Origin: Bacteroidota bacterium
Lineage (GTDB): Bacteria > Bacteroidota > Bacteroidia > Bacteroidales > TTA-H9
DNA length: 64,000 bases
Reading direction: 5' to 3'
NCBI GenBank assembly: GCA_003250395.1
Contig: QKGM01000008.1
Span: forward strand, 1-64,000
Part shown: positions 44,741 to 54,573 of the stretch, in pieces
Layout: every line of letters starts with the position of its first letter
Position numbering within the stretch: the stretch's first letter is position 1
Position numbers and translations under genes: made by a program
The notes under the pieces: model-generated
The model's database searches: none
Seen by the model: only the letters and a program-made list of their open reading frames with translations
What the model was told of the DNA's origin: nothing

Positions 44741-47700
44741 TCAGAATACCTTGCCAGTTTTTATCAGTCGACCAGTGCCTTCAATGATAGCACCATCAGA
44801 CGCAGTTGCCCTGATACGATAAATATAAAATCCGCCAGCGATAGTTTGTCCATTTTCTCCTCTGCCATCCCATTCTATAGGAGGAGTATGGAATCCACCA
44901 GAAGGAATTTTACGTTGAATAAGAGCCATGCGTTGTCCAGTCAGATTAATAATCTCTATTTCTACATTAAGATCAGAATTCTGGCTATTATGTTCAAATA
45001 CAAAGTTTGTGATATCTGTAAAAGGATTTGGGTAATTTGAAACATTTTCCATAACAAGCGTCCCGGAAGGATTAACAACAAAAGAGATCGTTGACGATGC
45101 CGGATTATTCTGGACGTCCCAGGCAGTTACTTTAATCGTATGTAATCCTGGTGTTAGGTTGTACAACGGGTAGCTAATCATACCACTCTTGTATGTATTT
45201 ACGTTTGCACGGTAGAAGTCATTTAGTATATAGGGTGAATCAGTCTTGTTATCTAGTACGGCAGTAATGTCGTGACCTATTCCAGCCCCTGAAACGTTGA
45301 TCCCGCTCTCGTCACTCATGTATGCAAGCAAGACTGGATTTTCATCGGTAATTCCTCCATTGGTGAAATTATTATCGTTCATGAATAAAGAAATAACTGG
45401 TGGTTGGTCGTCCTCGATAAAGTTTTTGCTGTACCCTCCAACGACGAAATCGTGATTCCATCCCGTAGCGTCAGTTTCAGATGAACGGGCATAAAGACTC
45501 AGACGACCAGTACCATATCTGAATTCAATATCACGGGGTACGATGAATGAAAATTCAAATTCTCCATTGGTCACATCGGTTTCTCCTTTGTAAAGTGCAT
45601 TTTTTTGAATAGAAAATGAATAGTGAGGACTATCAGGATCGTTGCTTAAAGTCGTAATGTTTTGGGCTTTATCGAAAACGGTAGGGAACACTTCACCATT
45701 AAAACTAGTAATAGTCTCACCTGAAGCATCTGTAATTTTTCCTTTGATAACGATTTCATCAAGTGCACTGATTGTATCGGCCGGAAGCCCAGAACGTCCA
45801 TATTCGATTGATGTAGTTTCAGTATAATATTCTGGGAATGCAAGCTTCATAGCAGGGTCACCAATAAGAATGAATTTTCTTCCATTCAGGTTGCTTCCGT
45901 TAAGCTGTTTTGATTTAAGGACAGCTTCACCTAGAGTGAGGTATCCCTCAGATGTACGGGTAAGCAGAACAGAAAGAAATGCTCTGTTAAGAGATTCATT
46001 TGAACCGCTGTACGTCAGTCGTGAGGTTGTAAATAATCCAATCCCGCCCCCATTTGGGTTAGTAAATACTTTTTCACCTGCTGATTCTCTGAGTGGATCG
46101 TCATAGCGGCTAAATTCACAGGTAGCAGTGATAAAAAACGGCAAATTATTGAGATTACGCCAGCTGTTAATATCGCTTATTTGAAGAACCCGTTCATGTG
46201 CCCATCCCATTTCCCCGCCGTGTCCGGTATAATTGATAATGAGAGCTCCGTTTTCCACACGCCGGTTAATTGCATCGGAAACTTCCGGATAACGTTGCCC
46301 TCCTGGAGCTGACACCTGTGTATAAGCATCGAAATATATTTTGTCAATATTCATCTGCCGATATGTTGTGTCAATCATTTTGGCCATGTTATCGCTTTGT
46401 TTAACATGTGTATCGCTGTCCTGATCATCGGCAACAAAACAGATTACATTACGCCAATCCCTCATATTCTCATGGGTCAATGCATGGTAGCCGATAATTT
46501 TGTTGACCATCGATTGTGCTTCCTCACTACTTTTGGCCAATAAACGGCCAATACCAATGTCAAGATAACCATTGCAGTCTTGTCCTTCTGTAATATCAAA
46601 TAAGCCAAAAAAGTCGTCAGTTGCATAAGAATTGGAAGGGCTGAGCGAAATGGTTGATTGCCATGTAGGGACAAAGTTGTGGTTTACTTCTAGTCTGTTA
46701 AGGTAGTCGTATGAAGCATCTCCCAACATGAGTACCCATCTGAGTTGATGTCCTCGTCCACCACGTTGATATACCATCCTGAGAAAGTCTCTGATGGCTG
46801 ATAAATCTTGGTTCCCTGATGAAAATTCATTGTAGATTAATTCCGGTGTGGTGACCTTTACAGATAATCCTTGGTTACGATGAAAATCAGCTAGTTGGTT
46901 AGCTTGTTCGATGAAACCTGGGTAACTGATAATAATGTAATCGATTTCAGATGTAGCATGCAAATTTTGATTGTTTACTCTTTGCCATCCTGTACCATTC
47001 AGGAAGCCAGAGCCATCGAAAGCGATATAGGTTCTAAGAGTATCAGAGAAATCATTAAAAGAGGCTGTCTGTCCTGATATTTGTAAGGGTACCTTCTTTG
47101 GTTTCTGAGGTAGTGTTACATCCCATACCTGTATTTCTGAGGATGCATTTGAAATATTATATCTGGCAACTGTTCCTGATTCCACCCCGGTGGGATTAGA
47201 GAATGTAAGCCATGGGGAGGTATATGAAAGTAAACGCCGGTAATTGATTTCGAAATAATCGAGCCATCCTTCAGAAGATGTAGATGCTCTATTGTATTCG
47301 TATTTCAGAGTTGGTTGAGAACTGGTGAGATAGAATTTGCAAGTGTCAAATCTGTCGAGAGCATAACTTGTCTCGAGAGAAGTGCTGGTAATAATCCCAA
47401 TTGGTTGTGTGAGGATTCTGGTATCGTCCAATGATATATAGAAACGGCTAGAAGAATAAGCTCTACCGGCAACAGATGAGCTGAGAATTGCCTGAGAAGG
47501 GATGACAGGATTTACAATTGTAAGCGGAAATTCTTTCTCATTGTATAAGCTAAAAACCTCACCAAACCATTGTCGTCCCGTCCCAATTAGATTACTTTGA
47601 TTAGTCTCATGGGCAAAGAAATCAACAAACCAGTTAAGATTAGAATTTGGGGTGCTGGTAGGTGGAGTTTTTTGCGAAATCCTTTGTCCTGCTTCTCCAT

Positions 47701-48577
47701 CCCAGGTTACGAAAAACGTTGAAGAAACGGCATAGGGATTTTGGATTCTGATATATCGTTTTGCTGAGGCATTATAGTTCCATTTTTCATGCCCGGGATT
47801 ATAAAATAATACATAATCGCTAACATCAAACTTTCCATCACCTCCATCCGAAATATATAGTTGATTTTCAGGGAGGTCATAATCTCGGACTTTACTATTC
47901 GCTTCTGGGAGAAGTGCGCCTCCAGAACCAAAAACCCTGATCATAGCTGGATTTACAGTTGACAAATCTACGCCTGCTGATTGTAAATCAGCTCCTGAAA
48001 CCTTTACTATACCCTGTCCGGTAACATTAAATTTAAGCCAGCTTCCAGATGAAAGTACAGAATTTTCTGGCCAGTCTGCCACTTCATTAGCGATTTTAAA
48101 GTTTTTATCTATTTGCCAGTCTATGGATAGGTTAAATTGGGTAAGTAATTCAGGGAAGCCACTTATTGTATTTATTTTGACAGGAATTAGAAGTACTTCG
48201 ACAAACCATTCCCCTTTTTGAAGAAAAGTCGATGAATTGATCTCATAATTATTACTAATCCACTCAAATCCACTAATATTTGAGTGAGGAAATTCTTCAG
48301 ATAATGCATTTTCTATAGTGACCAAGGGTTTGAGGCCTTGTTCGGGAAGAGGTATAATAAAACGATAAAGGGGAAGATTATGACCTCCCTGATCAACGTC
48401 TCCTTCAATGAACCGAAGGTAATACAGGGAAGTATTTAGTACAGAGTCGTAACGAAATTGTGGTTCCCAGCGTAAAACTACCCGTTTTGTTACCTTCTCA
48501 TTCGATGAAAAAGAAAAAAAAGTATTTATCAGCAGGAAAATTGTGAGATAAGTACGAAAATGTTTTAAAGTGGTCAT
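44741..48577 (-). CDS. porU: T9SS sortase PorU paralogue, copy B
   Basis: Also 1278 residues, this copy has the same architecture as copy A: N-terminal signal helix (about 8-24), beta-rich region, and C25 domain with His786 (NYTGHGGEMGW) and Cys820 (TATCEFSRYDDP) at the identical residue numbers. It ends in a C-terminal domain (NYPNPFTDITNFVF, EWDGRGENG, GGFYIYRI). Outside the catalytic core, similarity to copy A is low by eye, so the duplication is old. It may process another cargo class or be the main sortase. I see no way from sequence to decide which copy is orthologous to P. gingivalis PorU. Confidence 0.9.
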   Translation of the reverse strand: MTTLKHFRTYLTIFLLINTFFSFSSNEKVTKRVVLRWEPQFRYDSVLNTSLYYLRFIEGDVDQGGHNLPLYRFIIPLPEQGLKPLVTIENALSEEFPHSNISGFEWISNNYEINSSTFLQKGEWFVEVLLIPVKINTISGFPELLTQFNLSIDWQIDKNFKIANEVADWPENSVLSSGSWLKFNVTGQGIVKVSGADLQSAGVDLSTVNPAMIRVFGSGGALLPEANSKVRDYDLPENQLYISDGGDGKFDVSDYVLFYNPGHEKWNYNASAKRYIRIQNPYAVSSTFFVTWDGEAGQRISQKTPPTSTPNSNLNWFVDFFAHETNQSNLIGTGRQWFGEVFSLYNEKEFPLTIVNPVIPSQAILSSSVAGRAYSSSRFYISLDDTRILTQPIGIITSTSLETSYALDRFDTCKFYLTSSQPTLKYEYNRASTSSEGWLDYFEINYRRLLSYTSPWLTFSNPTGVESGTVARYNISNASSEIQVWDVTLPQKPKKVPLQISGQTASFNDFSDTLRTYIAFDGSGFLNGTGWQRVNNQNLHATSEIDYIIISYPGFIEQANQLADFHRNQGLSVKVTTPELIYNEFSSGNQDLSAIRDFLRMVYQRGGRGHQLRWVLMLGDASYDYLNRLEVNHNFVPTWQSTISLSPSNSYATDDFFGLFDITEGQDCNGYLDIGIGRLLAKSSEEAQSMVNKIIGYHALTHENMRDWRNVICFVADDQDSDTHVKQSDNMAKMIDTTYRQMNIDKIYFDAYTQVSAPGGQRYPEVSDAINRRVENGALIINYTGHGGEMGWAHERVLQISDINSWRNLNNLPFFITATCEFSRYDDPLRESAGEKVFTNPNGGGIGLFTTSRLTYSGSNESLNRAFLSVLLTRTSEGYLTLGEAVLKSKQLNGSNLNGRKFILIGDPAMKLAFPEYYTETTSIEYGRSGLPADTISALDEIVIKGKITDASGETITSFNGEVFPTVFDKAQNITTLSNDPDSPHYSFSIQKNALYKGETDVTNGEFEFSFIVPRDIEFRYGTGRLSLYARSSETDATGWNHDFVVGGYSKNFIEDDQPPVISLFMNDNNFTNGGITDENPVLLAYMSDESGINVSGAGIGHDITAVLDNKTDSPYILNDFYRANVNTYKSGMISYPLYNLTPGLHTIKVTAWDVQNNPASSTISFVVNPSGTLVMENVSNYPNPFTDITNFVFEHNSQNSDLNVEIEIINLTGQRMALIQRKIPSGGFHTPPIEWDGRGENGQTIAGGFYIYRIRATASDGAIIEGTGRLIKTGKVF

Positions 48578-48895
48578 ATTGTATAATTTGTACTCTAATT
48601 TCTAAATAAAGTATGTTCGATCCAATACCGATTTAAGTATATTAAGGAGTAAAAGAGCCTGACGGACAATAAATATTTTAAAATGGTTGTTTGGTTAGTT
48701 TAAAAATGCAACCTATATTTGTCAGCCGAGTATAAGTACTCACATTTTAAATGAACTTACGGCGGATCGCTTTCGGGCAAACGGTCAATAGCGGGAATTA
48801 TTGTCACCAGACCCAAAATCCTTCTGCATGATGGCTTGAAAAATTGTTGTAATATTGTTCTTGAATCTTCACCTATTATCGGCTAAGCTACCGTT
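48578..48895. other. Divergent spacer between porU copy B and porP
   Basis: About 320 bp with no gene. It must carry both promoters of the T9SS locus. No good TAnnTTTG box was seen for either direction. Confidence 0.5.
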
Positions 48896-49900
48896 ATGTC
48901 AAGACGAGTTTTTACATTTCTTCTAACCCTGAGTATTTCACTCACCGTATCGGTTGTTAAAGGGCAGGATCCTGCATTTTCTCAGTTCTATGCTAATCCT
49001 CTCTATCTTAATCCGGCACTTACCGGCGCAGCTTTTGCCCCTCGGCTTATTCTTAACTATCGGAATCAATGGCCGAGCCTGCCTGCAAACTTTGTAACAT
49101 ATAATGCCTCTTACGATCAGTATGTGCCGAATATTTCCAGTAGCTTTGGTGTATTGTTTAATACTGATCGTGCTGGTGATGGAATTTTGACAACTACCAG
49201 TTTTAGTGGAATTTACAGTTATTCATTACCGGTTGGCCGAAAAACGTTTGTAAATGCTGGCCTTCAGGCTTCGTTTTACCAACGTAAATTGGATTGGTAT
49301 AGCCTTTTATTCGAGGACCAGATTGATCCTATCAGAGGATTTGTTAAACCAACCAACGAGCGTGCACCTGATAATCTTAGTGTTTCTTTTTTAGATTTCT
49401 CTGCCGGGTTGGCAATTAGTCACGATGACTTTTTGTATGCTGGTCTTGCTGTTCACCACCTGACCGAACCTTTCGACGGTTTTTATAATGATAATAATTC
49501 CAAAATGAATATGAAAATTACTTTTCATGCCGGTGGAATTATCGATCTGGAGCCCAGAGTAAGGAATCGTAGGTCACAAACTGGAATGAGCCTTTCACCG
49601 AATATTCTTTATCAGCAACAACAGAATTTTAAGCAGTTAAATATTGGATTATATTTTAACAAGTATCCTTTCGTTGTAGGTACTTGGTTTCGCCACAATA
49701 TCGAAAACCCAGATGCGTTTATATTTCTGCTGGGTTTCCAGCACAATTCGTTCAGAGTTGGATATAGCTATGATGTGACTGTGTCAAAGTTGAAAAACGT
49801 AACCGGAGGAGCTCATGAAATCTCATTCGGTTTCCAATTCGACAACAACAGGTTTAATAACCGTAAAAATAAAGGGCCGATCCCTTGTCCCAGTTTCTGA
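48896..49900 (+). CDS. PorP/SprF-family T9SS outer-membrane protein
   Basis: The 334-residue barrel protein has a signal peptide (ending VVKGQ) and the family start DPAFSQFYANPLYLNPALTGAA. A run of strand pairs and a C-terminal FGFQF-like segment follow. PorP/SprF proteins take part in T9SS assembly or anchor rotating/secreted filaments. The gene is immediately followed by gldJ. Confidence 0.92.
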   Translation: MSRRVFTFLLTLSISLTVSVVKGQDPAFSQFYANPLYLNPALTGAAFAPRLILNYRNQWPSLPANFVTYNASYDQYVPNISSSFGVLFNTDRAGDGILTTTSFSGIYSYSLPVGRKTFVNAGLQASFYQRKLDWYSLLFEDQIDPIRGFVKPTNERAPDNLSVSFLDFSAGLAISHDDFLYAGLAVHHLTEPFDGFYNDNNSKMNMKITFHAGGIIDLEPRVRNRRSQTGMSLSPNILYQQQQNFKQLNIGLYFNKYPFVVGTWFRHNIENPDAFIFLLGFQHNSFRVGYSYDVTVSKLKNVTGGAHEISFGFQFDNNRFNNRKNKGPIPCPSF

Positions 49901-49940
49901 TTGAACCGTATATTTGCACCCTGAAAATTATCAGAGAAAA

Positions 49941-51650
49941 ATGACGCGATTGAGCAAACTATTTCTGTACTTTACACTCCTGACGTTTCTGTCAGGTGTT
50001 ACTTCATCCTGCAGCGTTTTCAAGAAAGGCAAAGAGTCGTCTGCTGCGACTGGCTGGAATTATAACGATCCTGAGCAGGGTGGTTTTGAGAAATTTGAAT
50101 TCACAGGCCAAGATAATGGCCCCGGTTTGATTCTGGTTGAAGGCGGATCTTTCCTGATGGGTTCCACACAGGATTATCTCATCATGGAACAGGATAATGA
50201 GCCCCGTCGGGTTACAGTCAGATCTTTTTACATGGATCAAACCGAAGTCAGTAACCTGCATTATCTTGAATTCCTTCACTGGATGAAGAAGGTATTCTAT
50301 ACGCAGGCTACCATGGACTATCAACAATATTATCTCAGCCAGTTACCTGATACATTGGTTTGGCGTTCCCAGCTGGCCTATAATGAGCCCCTTGTTAACT
50401 TATATCTGAGGCATCCAGCCTACAGGGATTATCCGGTTGTTGGAGTAAGCTGGCTTCAGGCCAATGAATTTTGCCGCTGGCGTACTGACCGTGTAAATGA
50501 GATCAGGTTATTCGGGAAGGGTATTTATGCTCTTGATATTCAACCTGATGCTAATGATTTCTTTACAACTGATGCCTATCTGACCAATCAGTTTATTAAA
50601 GGTGATCAGCAACCAGGAACTAACGAACGCCTGGGTCTTCCTGATATAGGAGCCAACGTCGGACAAGGAAACTCCGGTAATGGCGGTGGACAACAAGCAC
50701 TAAGGCATGCGCGTATAGAAGATGGAATTATCTTGCCAGCCTATAGACTTCCTACTGAAGCCGAGTGGGAGTTTGCTGCCCTTGGACTCCTTGGGAACAG
50801 CGAATTTGAGAATATCCGTGAGCGCCGAATTTATCCTTGGGATGGTAACTTTACCCGTAGTAGTAATGCAAACGATGGTGAAATTGGTCGTTTTATGGCT
50901 AATTTTAAACGTGGTAGAGGTGATTATATGGGTATTGCAGGAAGCCTTAATGATGGTGCTGATGTTCCAGCTCCGGTGATCTCTTACTACCCTAATGATT
51001 ATGGTTTATACAATATGGCAGGAAATGTTGCAGAGTGGGTAGCTGACGTTTATCGCAGGGAATCTCCATTTGATGTCTCTGATATGAATCCTTTCAGAGG
51101 AAACCTTTTTACTGCCCCTGTTCCTACCAGTAGTGGATCCCAACAGATTGACAATAGTCGTCAACCTGATACTACTTATGTTAGTCCTAAAACTGTATAT
51201 GATATTTCTACTCAGACTTATAAGGAAGAGAAATCATATAATCCTGATTATCGTCGTATAAAACGAACTGCCGTTAATCCTTCAGTTGATCCTACATTGC
51301 CTTTCCGTCGTAATTATCGCACTGCCGATAATCGTAATTACCTCGATGGAGATTGGGCTAGTCATGTTGATTTTCAAGGTAACGACTGGAAGAAACAGGG
51401 TGATAATAAGGAAGCCACTCAGTTTATGTATAACAATGGAAACTGGACAGGAGGAATAGCTGGTGATGGTGCATCTACACTTATTACTGATCGTACCCGT
51501 GTTTATAAAGGTGGATCTTGGAAAGATGGAGCTTATTTCATGAGCCCCGGGCAAAGACGTTTTCTTGAGGAAAATCTTTCATCCGACTTTATTGGTTTCA
51601 GATGCGCTATGGATCGGGTAGGTACATCTTTTGATGGTCAGGCATATTAA
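49941..51650 (+). CDS. gldJ: Gliding-motility/T9SS lipoprotein GldJ
   Basis: The protein has 569 residues from ATG 49941; the frame could open at a TTG at 49914, which lacks the lipoprotein start. The lipobox is GVTSSCS (Cys24). A sulfatase-modifying-factor (FGE-like) domain starts at GPGLILVEGGSFLMGS and ends at YKGGSWKDGAYFMSPGQRRFLEE...IGFRCAMD. The segments ATGWNYNDPEQGG, MDQTEVSNLHYLEFLHWM and PVVGVSWLQANEFCRWRTDRVNE are specific to GldJ. It stabilises the T9SS ring protein GldK/PorK. GldK-GldN genes are not in the window. Confidence 0.9.
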   Translation: MTRLSKLFLYFTLLTFLSGVTSSCSVFKKGKESSAATGWNYNDPEQGGFEKFEFTGQDNGPGLILVEGGSFLMGSTQDYLIMEQDNEPRRVTVRSFYMDQTEVSNLHYLEFLHWMKKVFYTQATMDYQQYYLSQLPDTLVWRSQLAYNEPLVNLYLRHPAYRDYPVVGVSWLQANEFCRWRTDRVNEIRLFGKGIYALDIQPDANDFFTTDAYLTNQFIKGDQQPGTNERLGLPDIGANVGQGNSGNGGGQQALRHARIEDGIILPAYRLPTEAEWEFAALGLLGNSEFENIRERRIYPWDGNFTRSSNANDGEIGRFMANFKRGRGDYMGIAGSLNDGADVPAPVISYYPNDYGLYNMAGNVAEWVADVYRRESPFDVSDMNPFRGNLFTAPVPTSSGSQQIDNSRQPDTTYVSPKTVYDISTQTYKEEKSYNPDYRRIKRTAVNPSVDPTLPFRRNYRTADNRNYLDGDWASHVDFQGNDWKKQGDNKEATQFMYNNGNWTGGIAGDGASTLITDRTRVYKGGSWKDGAYFMSPGQRRFLEENLSSDFIGFRCAMDRVGTSFDGQAY

Positions 51651-51672
51651 GATAATTACATAGAATAATGAA

Positions 51673-51705
51673 AAGGCTGGCAGGTTTTCCTGACAGCCTT
51701 TTTGT
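51673..51705 (+). terminator. Terminator behind gldJ
   Basis: AGGCTG.CAGG / CCTG.CAGCCT stem with one mismatch, a TTTT loop and a following TTTTTGTTTGTTT. Confidence 0.75.
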
Positions 51706-52064
51706 TTGTTTATTAAATAACCAGTAAATAAATATTGCAACGATAGTAAACGTTCGTATTATTATGTATCTGGATCTTTCTGAAGGTTTTATTTGTTCAT
51801 TATCTTACATTAACGTTCTTAGATTTTAGAAGTACCAGTCTTAAGCCAGGCATGATATTTTTCAATTTTGAAAGGGTATTGATAAGGTGATTGATTATTG
51901 CTTTCTGATCAGGAACATCTATGTTATTATTATAAGATTTAATTAAATTAGTAATCCTAACTATTATTGGGTTTCACCGGTGAATGTGTAGCACATTTAA
52001 AAGTATATCAGAAACAATATTATTACCCCTGGTCTTTGTTAACTTTGCAGGAATATTTTTTACT
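51706..52064. other. Leader region of dapD with candidate promoter
   Basis: No gene is seen. TAACTTTG at 52040-52047 fits the -7 consensus and lies 18 bp before the chosen dapD ATG at 52065. No riboswitch fold was recognised. Confidence 0.4.
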
Positions 52065-52880
52065 ATGCATAATTTGAGAAATACAATTGAACGTGCCTGG
52101 GAAGACTCTTCTTATCGTTCAGAATCATGTGTACACGATGCAGTTAATAAGGTGATAAGTCTTCTTAATATTGGTGAAGTCCGGGTTGCAGAACCAATTG
52201 GAGATTCATGGAGAGTGAATGACTGGGTTAAAAAAGCTGTCCTGCTTTATTTTCCATTACAAAAAATGCATACTACCCATTGCGGACCGTTGGAATTCCA
52301 TGATAAGATTCCATTGAAGTCGGATTATGCAAAACAGGGGGTTAGGGTAGTCCCTCATGCTATTGCCAGATATGGAGCATTTATTTCCCAAGGCGTTATT
52401 TTAATGCCATCCTATATTAACATTGGAGCCTGGATTGGTTGTGATACTATGGTTGATACATGGGCTACTGTTGGATCATGTGCCCAAATAGGTGCTGGTG
52501 TTCATTTGAGTGGCGGGGTAGGTATCGGGGGTGTTCTTGAACCTGTACAGGCTGCGCCTGTCATCGTTGAGGATGGTTGTTTCCTGGGATCAAGATGTAT
52601 TGTTGTTGAAGGAGCGCATATTGGAAAAGAGGCGGTGCTTGGTGCTAATGTTGTTATCACTGCTTCTACTCATATTATTGATGTTACCGGAAATAATCCG
52701 GTAGAATACAAAGGATTTGTTCCTCCGCGTTCAGTTGTAATTCCCGGCAGCTACCCTAAGAGATTTCCTTCAGGTGAATATAATGTTCCCTGTGCCTTGA
52801 TTATTGGAAAGAGAAAGTCGGCTACTGACCTTAAAACGAGTCTGAATAATGCCTTACGTGAATTTGACGTTGCAATCTGA
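52065..52880 (+). CDS. dapD: Tetrahydrodipicolinate N-succinyltransferase
   Basis: The enzyme has 271 residues from ATG 52065; an earlier start at 51984 adds residues foreign to the family. It has an N-terminal helical domain (KVISLLNIGEVRVAEP) and a left-handed beta-helix of hexapeptide repeats (IGAWIGCDTMVDTWATVGSCAQIGAGVHLSGG and after), and ends in KTSLNNALREFDVAI. It uses succinyl-CoA in the lysine/diaminopimelate pathway. Other dap genes are not adjacent. Confidence 0.94.
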   Translation: MHNLRNTIERAWEDSSYRSESCVHDAVNKVISLLNIGEVRVAEPIGDSWRVNDWVKKAVLLYFPLQKMHTTHCGPLEFHDKIPLKSDYAKQGVRVVPHAIARYGAFISQGVILMPSYINIGAWIGCDTMVDTWATVGSCAQIGAGVHLSGGVGIGGVLEPVQAAPVIVEDGCFLGSRCIVVEGAHIGKEAVLGANVVITASTHIIDVTGNNPVEYKGFVPPRSVVIPGSYPKRFPSGEYNVPCALIIGKRKSATDLKTSLNNALREFDVAI

Positions 52881-53015
52881 ACGAACTAATAAGCTTGAGC
52901 ATTTGTTACAATTATCGTTATTCCGTAACTAAAATTAAGCTCTTTCTTAGATTATTGTCTTAGTACAGTTTCGTTTGCGATGTCAATTTGTTACTATGGT
53001 GCTTTATATTAAGAA

Positions 53016-54002
53016 ATGAAAAAAATCCTCATCATACAAACAGCTTCTATTGGTGATGTGATATTGGCAACTCCAGTCATCGAAAAATGGCATCAATACT
53101 ATCCGGATGATGCCATTGATATGTTGGTAAAAAAAGGGAATGAACAGCTTTTTACCGGACATCCCTTTTTGAGGCATGTTATTGCATGGGAAAAACAGAG
53201 AGATAAATACAGGAACCTTCTTGGTATACTTCGTTTTATTCAAAGTGAAAGATATAGTCTGATTATTAACCTTCAAAGATTTGCATCTTCGGGATTTCTG
53301 ACAGCTTTCAGTCGTGCGGAAATGACCAGAGGTTTCCGGAAGAATCCGTTCTCTGTTTTTTTTTCTAAGCGTTTTCCGCATAAAACAGATGGAATACATG
53401 AAGTGGAGCGCAATCTATCATTGATTTCCGGACTTGTTCCTGAAGGAACTGCACCTATGAAACTTTATCCACAACCTGATTCATTTGCAAGGGTATCGCA
53501 ATTCAAAACCAGGTCATATCTGACTGTTGCACCAGCTTCGTTATGGGCTACCAAACAGTTTCCTCCGGAGAAATGGGTTGACTTTATTAAGCTGGTAAGA
53601 GAACATCACGTTTTATTAATTGGTGGTAAGGCTGATGTTAAATTATGTGATTCCATCGTATCTGGAGTCGACGGGCACAATGTACTTAACCTTGCCGGGA
53701 AACTATCGTTGATGGATACTGCCGCGTTGATGCGGGATGCTGTCATGAATTATGTGAATGATTCTGCCCCAATGCATATCGCCTCTGCTATGAATGCTCC
53801 TGTTACGGCTATTTATTGCAGTACAGTTCCCCGGTTTGGATTTGGCCCTCGAAGTGAAGACTCCTTAATTATCGAAACAAGTGAATCTCTGGATTGCCGT
53901 CCTTGTGGGTTGCATGGGTATTCCGAGTGCCCTGAGAAACATTTTCGATGTGCAAAAACGATTGATATTAATAAACTTTTAAGCAGATTAAATAATGAAT
54001 GA
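53016..54002 (+). CDS. Glycosyltransferase family 9 (heptosyltransferase-like)
   Basis: In this 328-residue GT-B protein, the N-terminal Rossmann half opens with KKILIIQTASIGDVILATPVIE. The C-terminal half contains PASLWATKQFPPEKWVDF and NDSAPMHIASAMNAPVTAIY, the family's donor-binding segments. Such enzymes add heptose or another sugar to the LPS core at the inner membrane. The last eight bases overlap the YrdC-like gene, so they form an operon. Confidence 0.9.
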   Translation: MKKILIIQTASIGDVILATPVIEKWHQYYPDDAIDMLVKKGNEQLFTGHPFLRHVIAWEKQRDKYRNLLGILRFIQSERYSLIINLQRFASSGFLTAFSRAEMTRGFRKNPFSVFFSKRFPHKTDGIHEVERNLSLISGLVPEGTAPMKLYPQPDSFARVSQFKTRSYLTVAPASLWATKQFPPEKWVDFIKLVREHHVLLIGGKADVKLCDSIVSGVDGHNVLNLAGKLSLMDTAALMRDAVMNYVNDSAPMHIASAMNAPVTAIYCSTVPRFGFGPRSEDSLIIETSESLDCRPCGLHGYSECPEKHFRCAKTIDINKLLSRLNNE

Positions 54003-54573
54003 GGAACTGATCAATGCCGACCTTGATCAGTCGGTTGAATTTTTGAAAAAAGGTTGTATAATTCTATATCCTACCGACACGATTTGGGGATTAGGTTGTG
54101 ATGCTACCAATGGTAAAGCTATAGAAAAAATATACGCTATCAAGAAACGCAATGAGGGTAAGAGTCTCATCATTTTGGTTGATGGTGAAGAGATGTTAAC
54201 CCATTATGTTCAGTCTGTGCCGGCAATTGTTCATGATCTCGTAGAACAGTACGACAGACCTCTTACAATTATTTACCCGGAAGCCCGTAATCTTCCTAAA
54301 AACCTTGTAGCTCCTGATGGTAGTATAGCCATTCGTATCGTTCGACATGCTTTTTGTAGCCGTTTGATTTCTCAATTTGGCAAACCAATTACTTCTACCT
54401 CAGCAAATGTGTCAGGCCTCCCTTCCCCGGCTTCATATCATGCAATCCCTGATGAGGTTAAACAGATGGTTGATTATTCTGTTATACTGGGGCGTGATGA
54501 CCTGAAAGCTGCATCCCCTTCAACTATTATACGGATTGATATTAATGGAGAATTTGAAATCATCAGGAACTGA
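53995..54573 (+). CDS. L-threonylcarbamoyladenylate synthase (Sua5/YrdC type)
   Basis: The 192-residue enzyme makes threonylcarbamoyl-AMP for the t6A37 modification of tRNAs. Marks are ILYPTDTIWGLGCDATN (38-54), KRNEGKSLIILV, the ATP-site IRIVRHAFCSRLI, and the GKPITSTSANVSGLPSP loop. Length fits the short YrdC form, without the Sua5 C-terminal domain. It overlaps both neighbours. Confidence 0.92.
   Translation: MNEELINADLDQSVEFLKKGCIILYPTDTIWGLGCDATNGKAIEKIYAIKKRNEGKSLIILVDGEEMLTHYVQSVPAIVHDLVEQYDRPLTIIYPEARNLPKNLVAPDGSIAIRIVRHAFCSRLISQFGKPITSTSANVSGLPSPASYHAIPDEVKQMVDYSVILGRDDLKAASPSTIIRIDINGEFEIIRN

Noticed and set aside
44741-48577. Gingipain-type secreted protease instead of PorU
   Set aside because: Length, N-terminal beta region and neighbouring porV and porU fit a PorU sortase better than a gingipain.
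53004-53399. 131-codon minus-strand frame
   Set aside because: Antisense to the GT9 gene, whose coding signals are clear.
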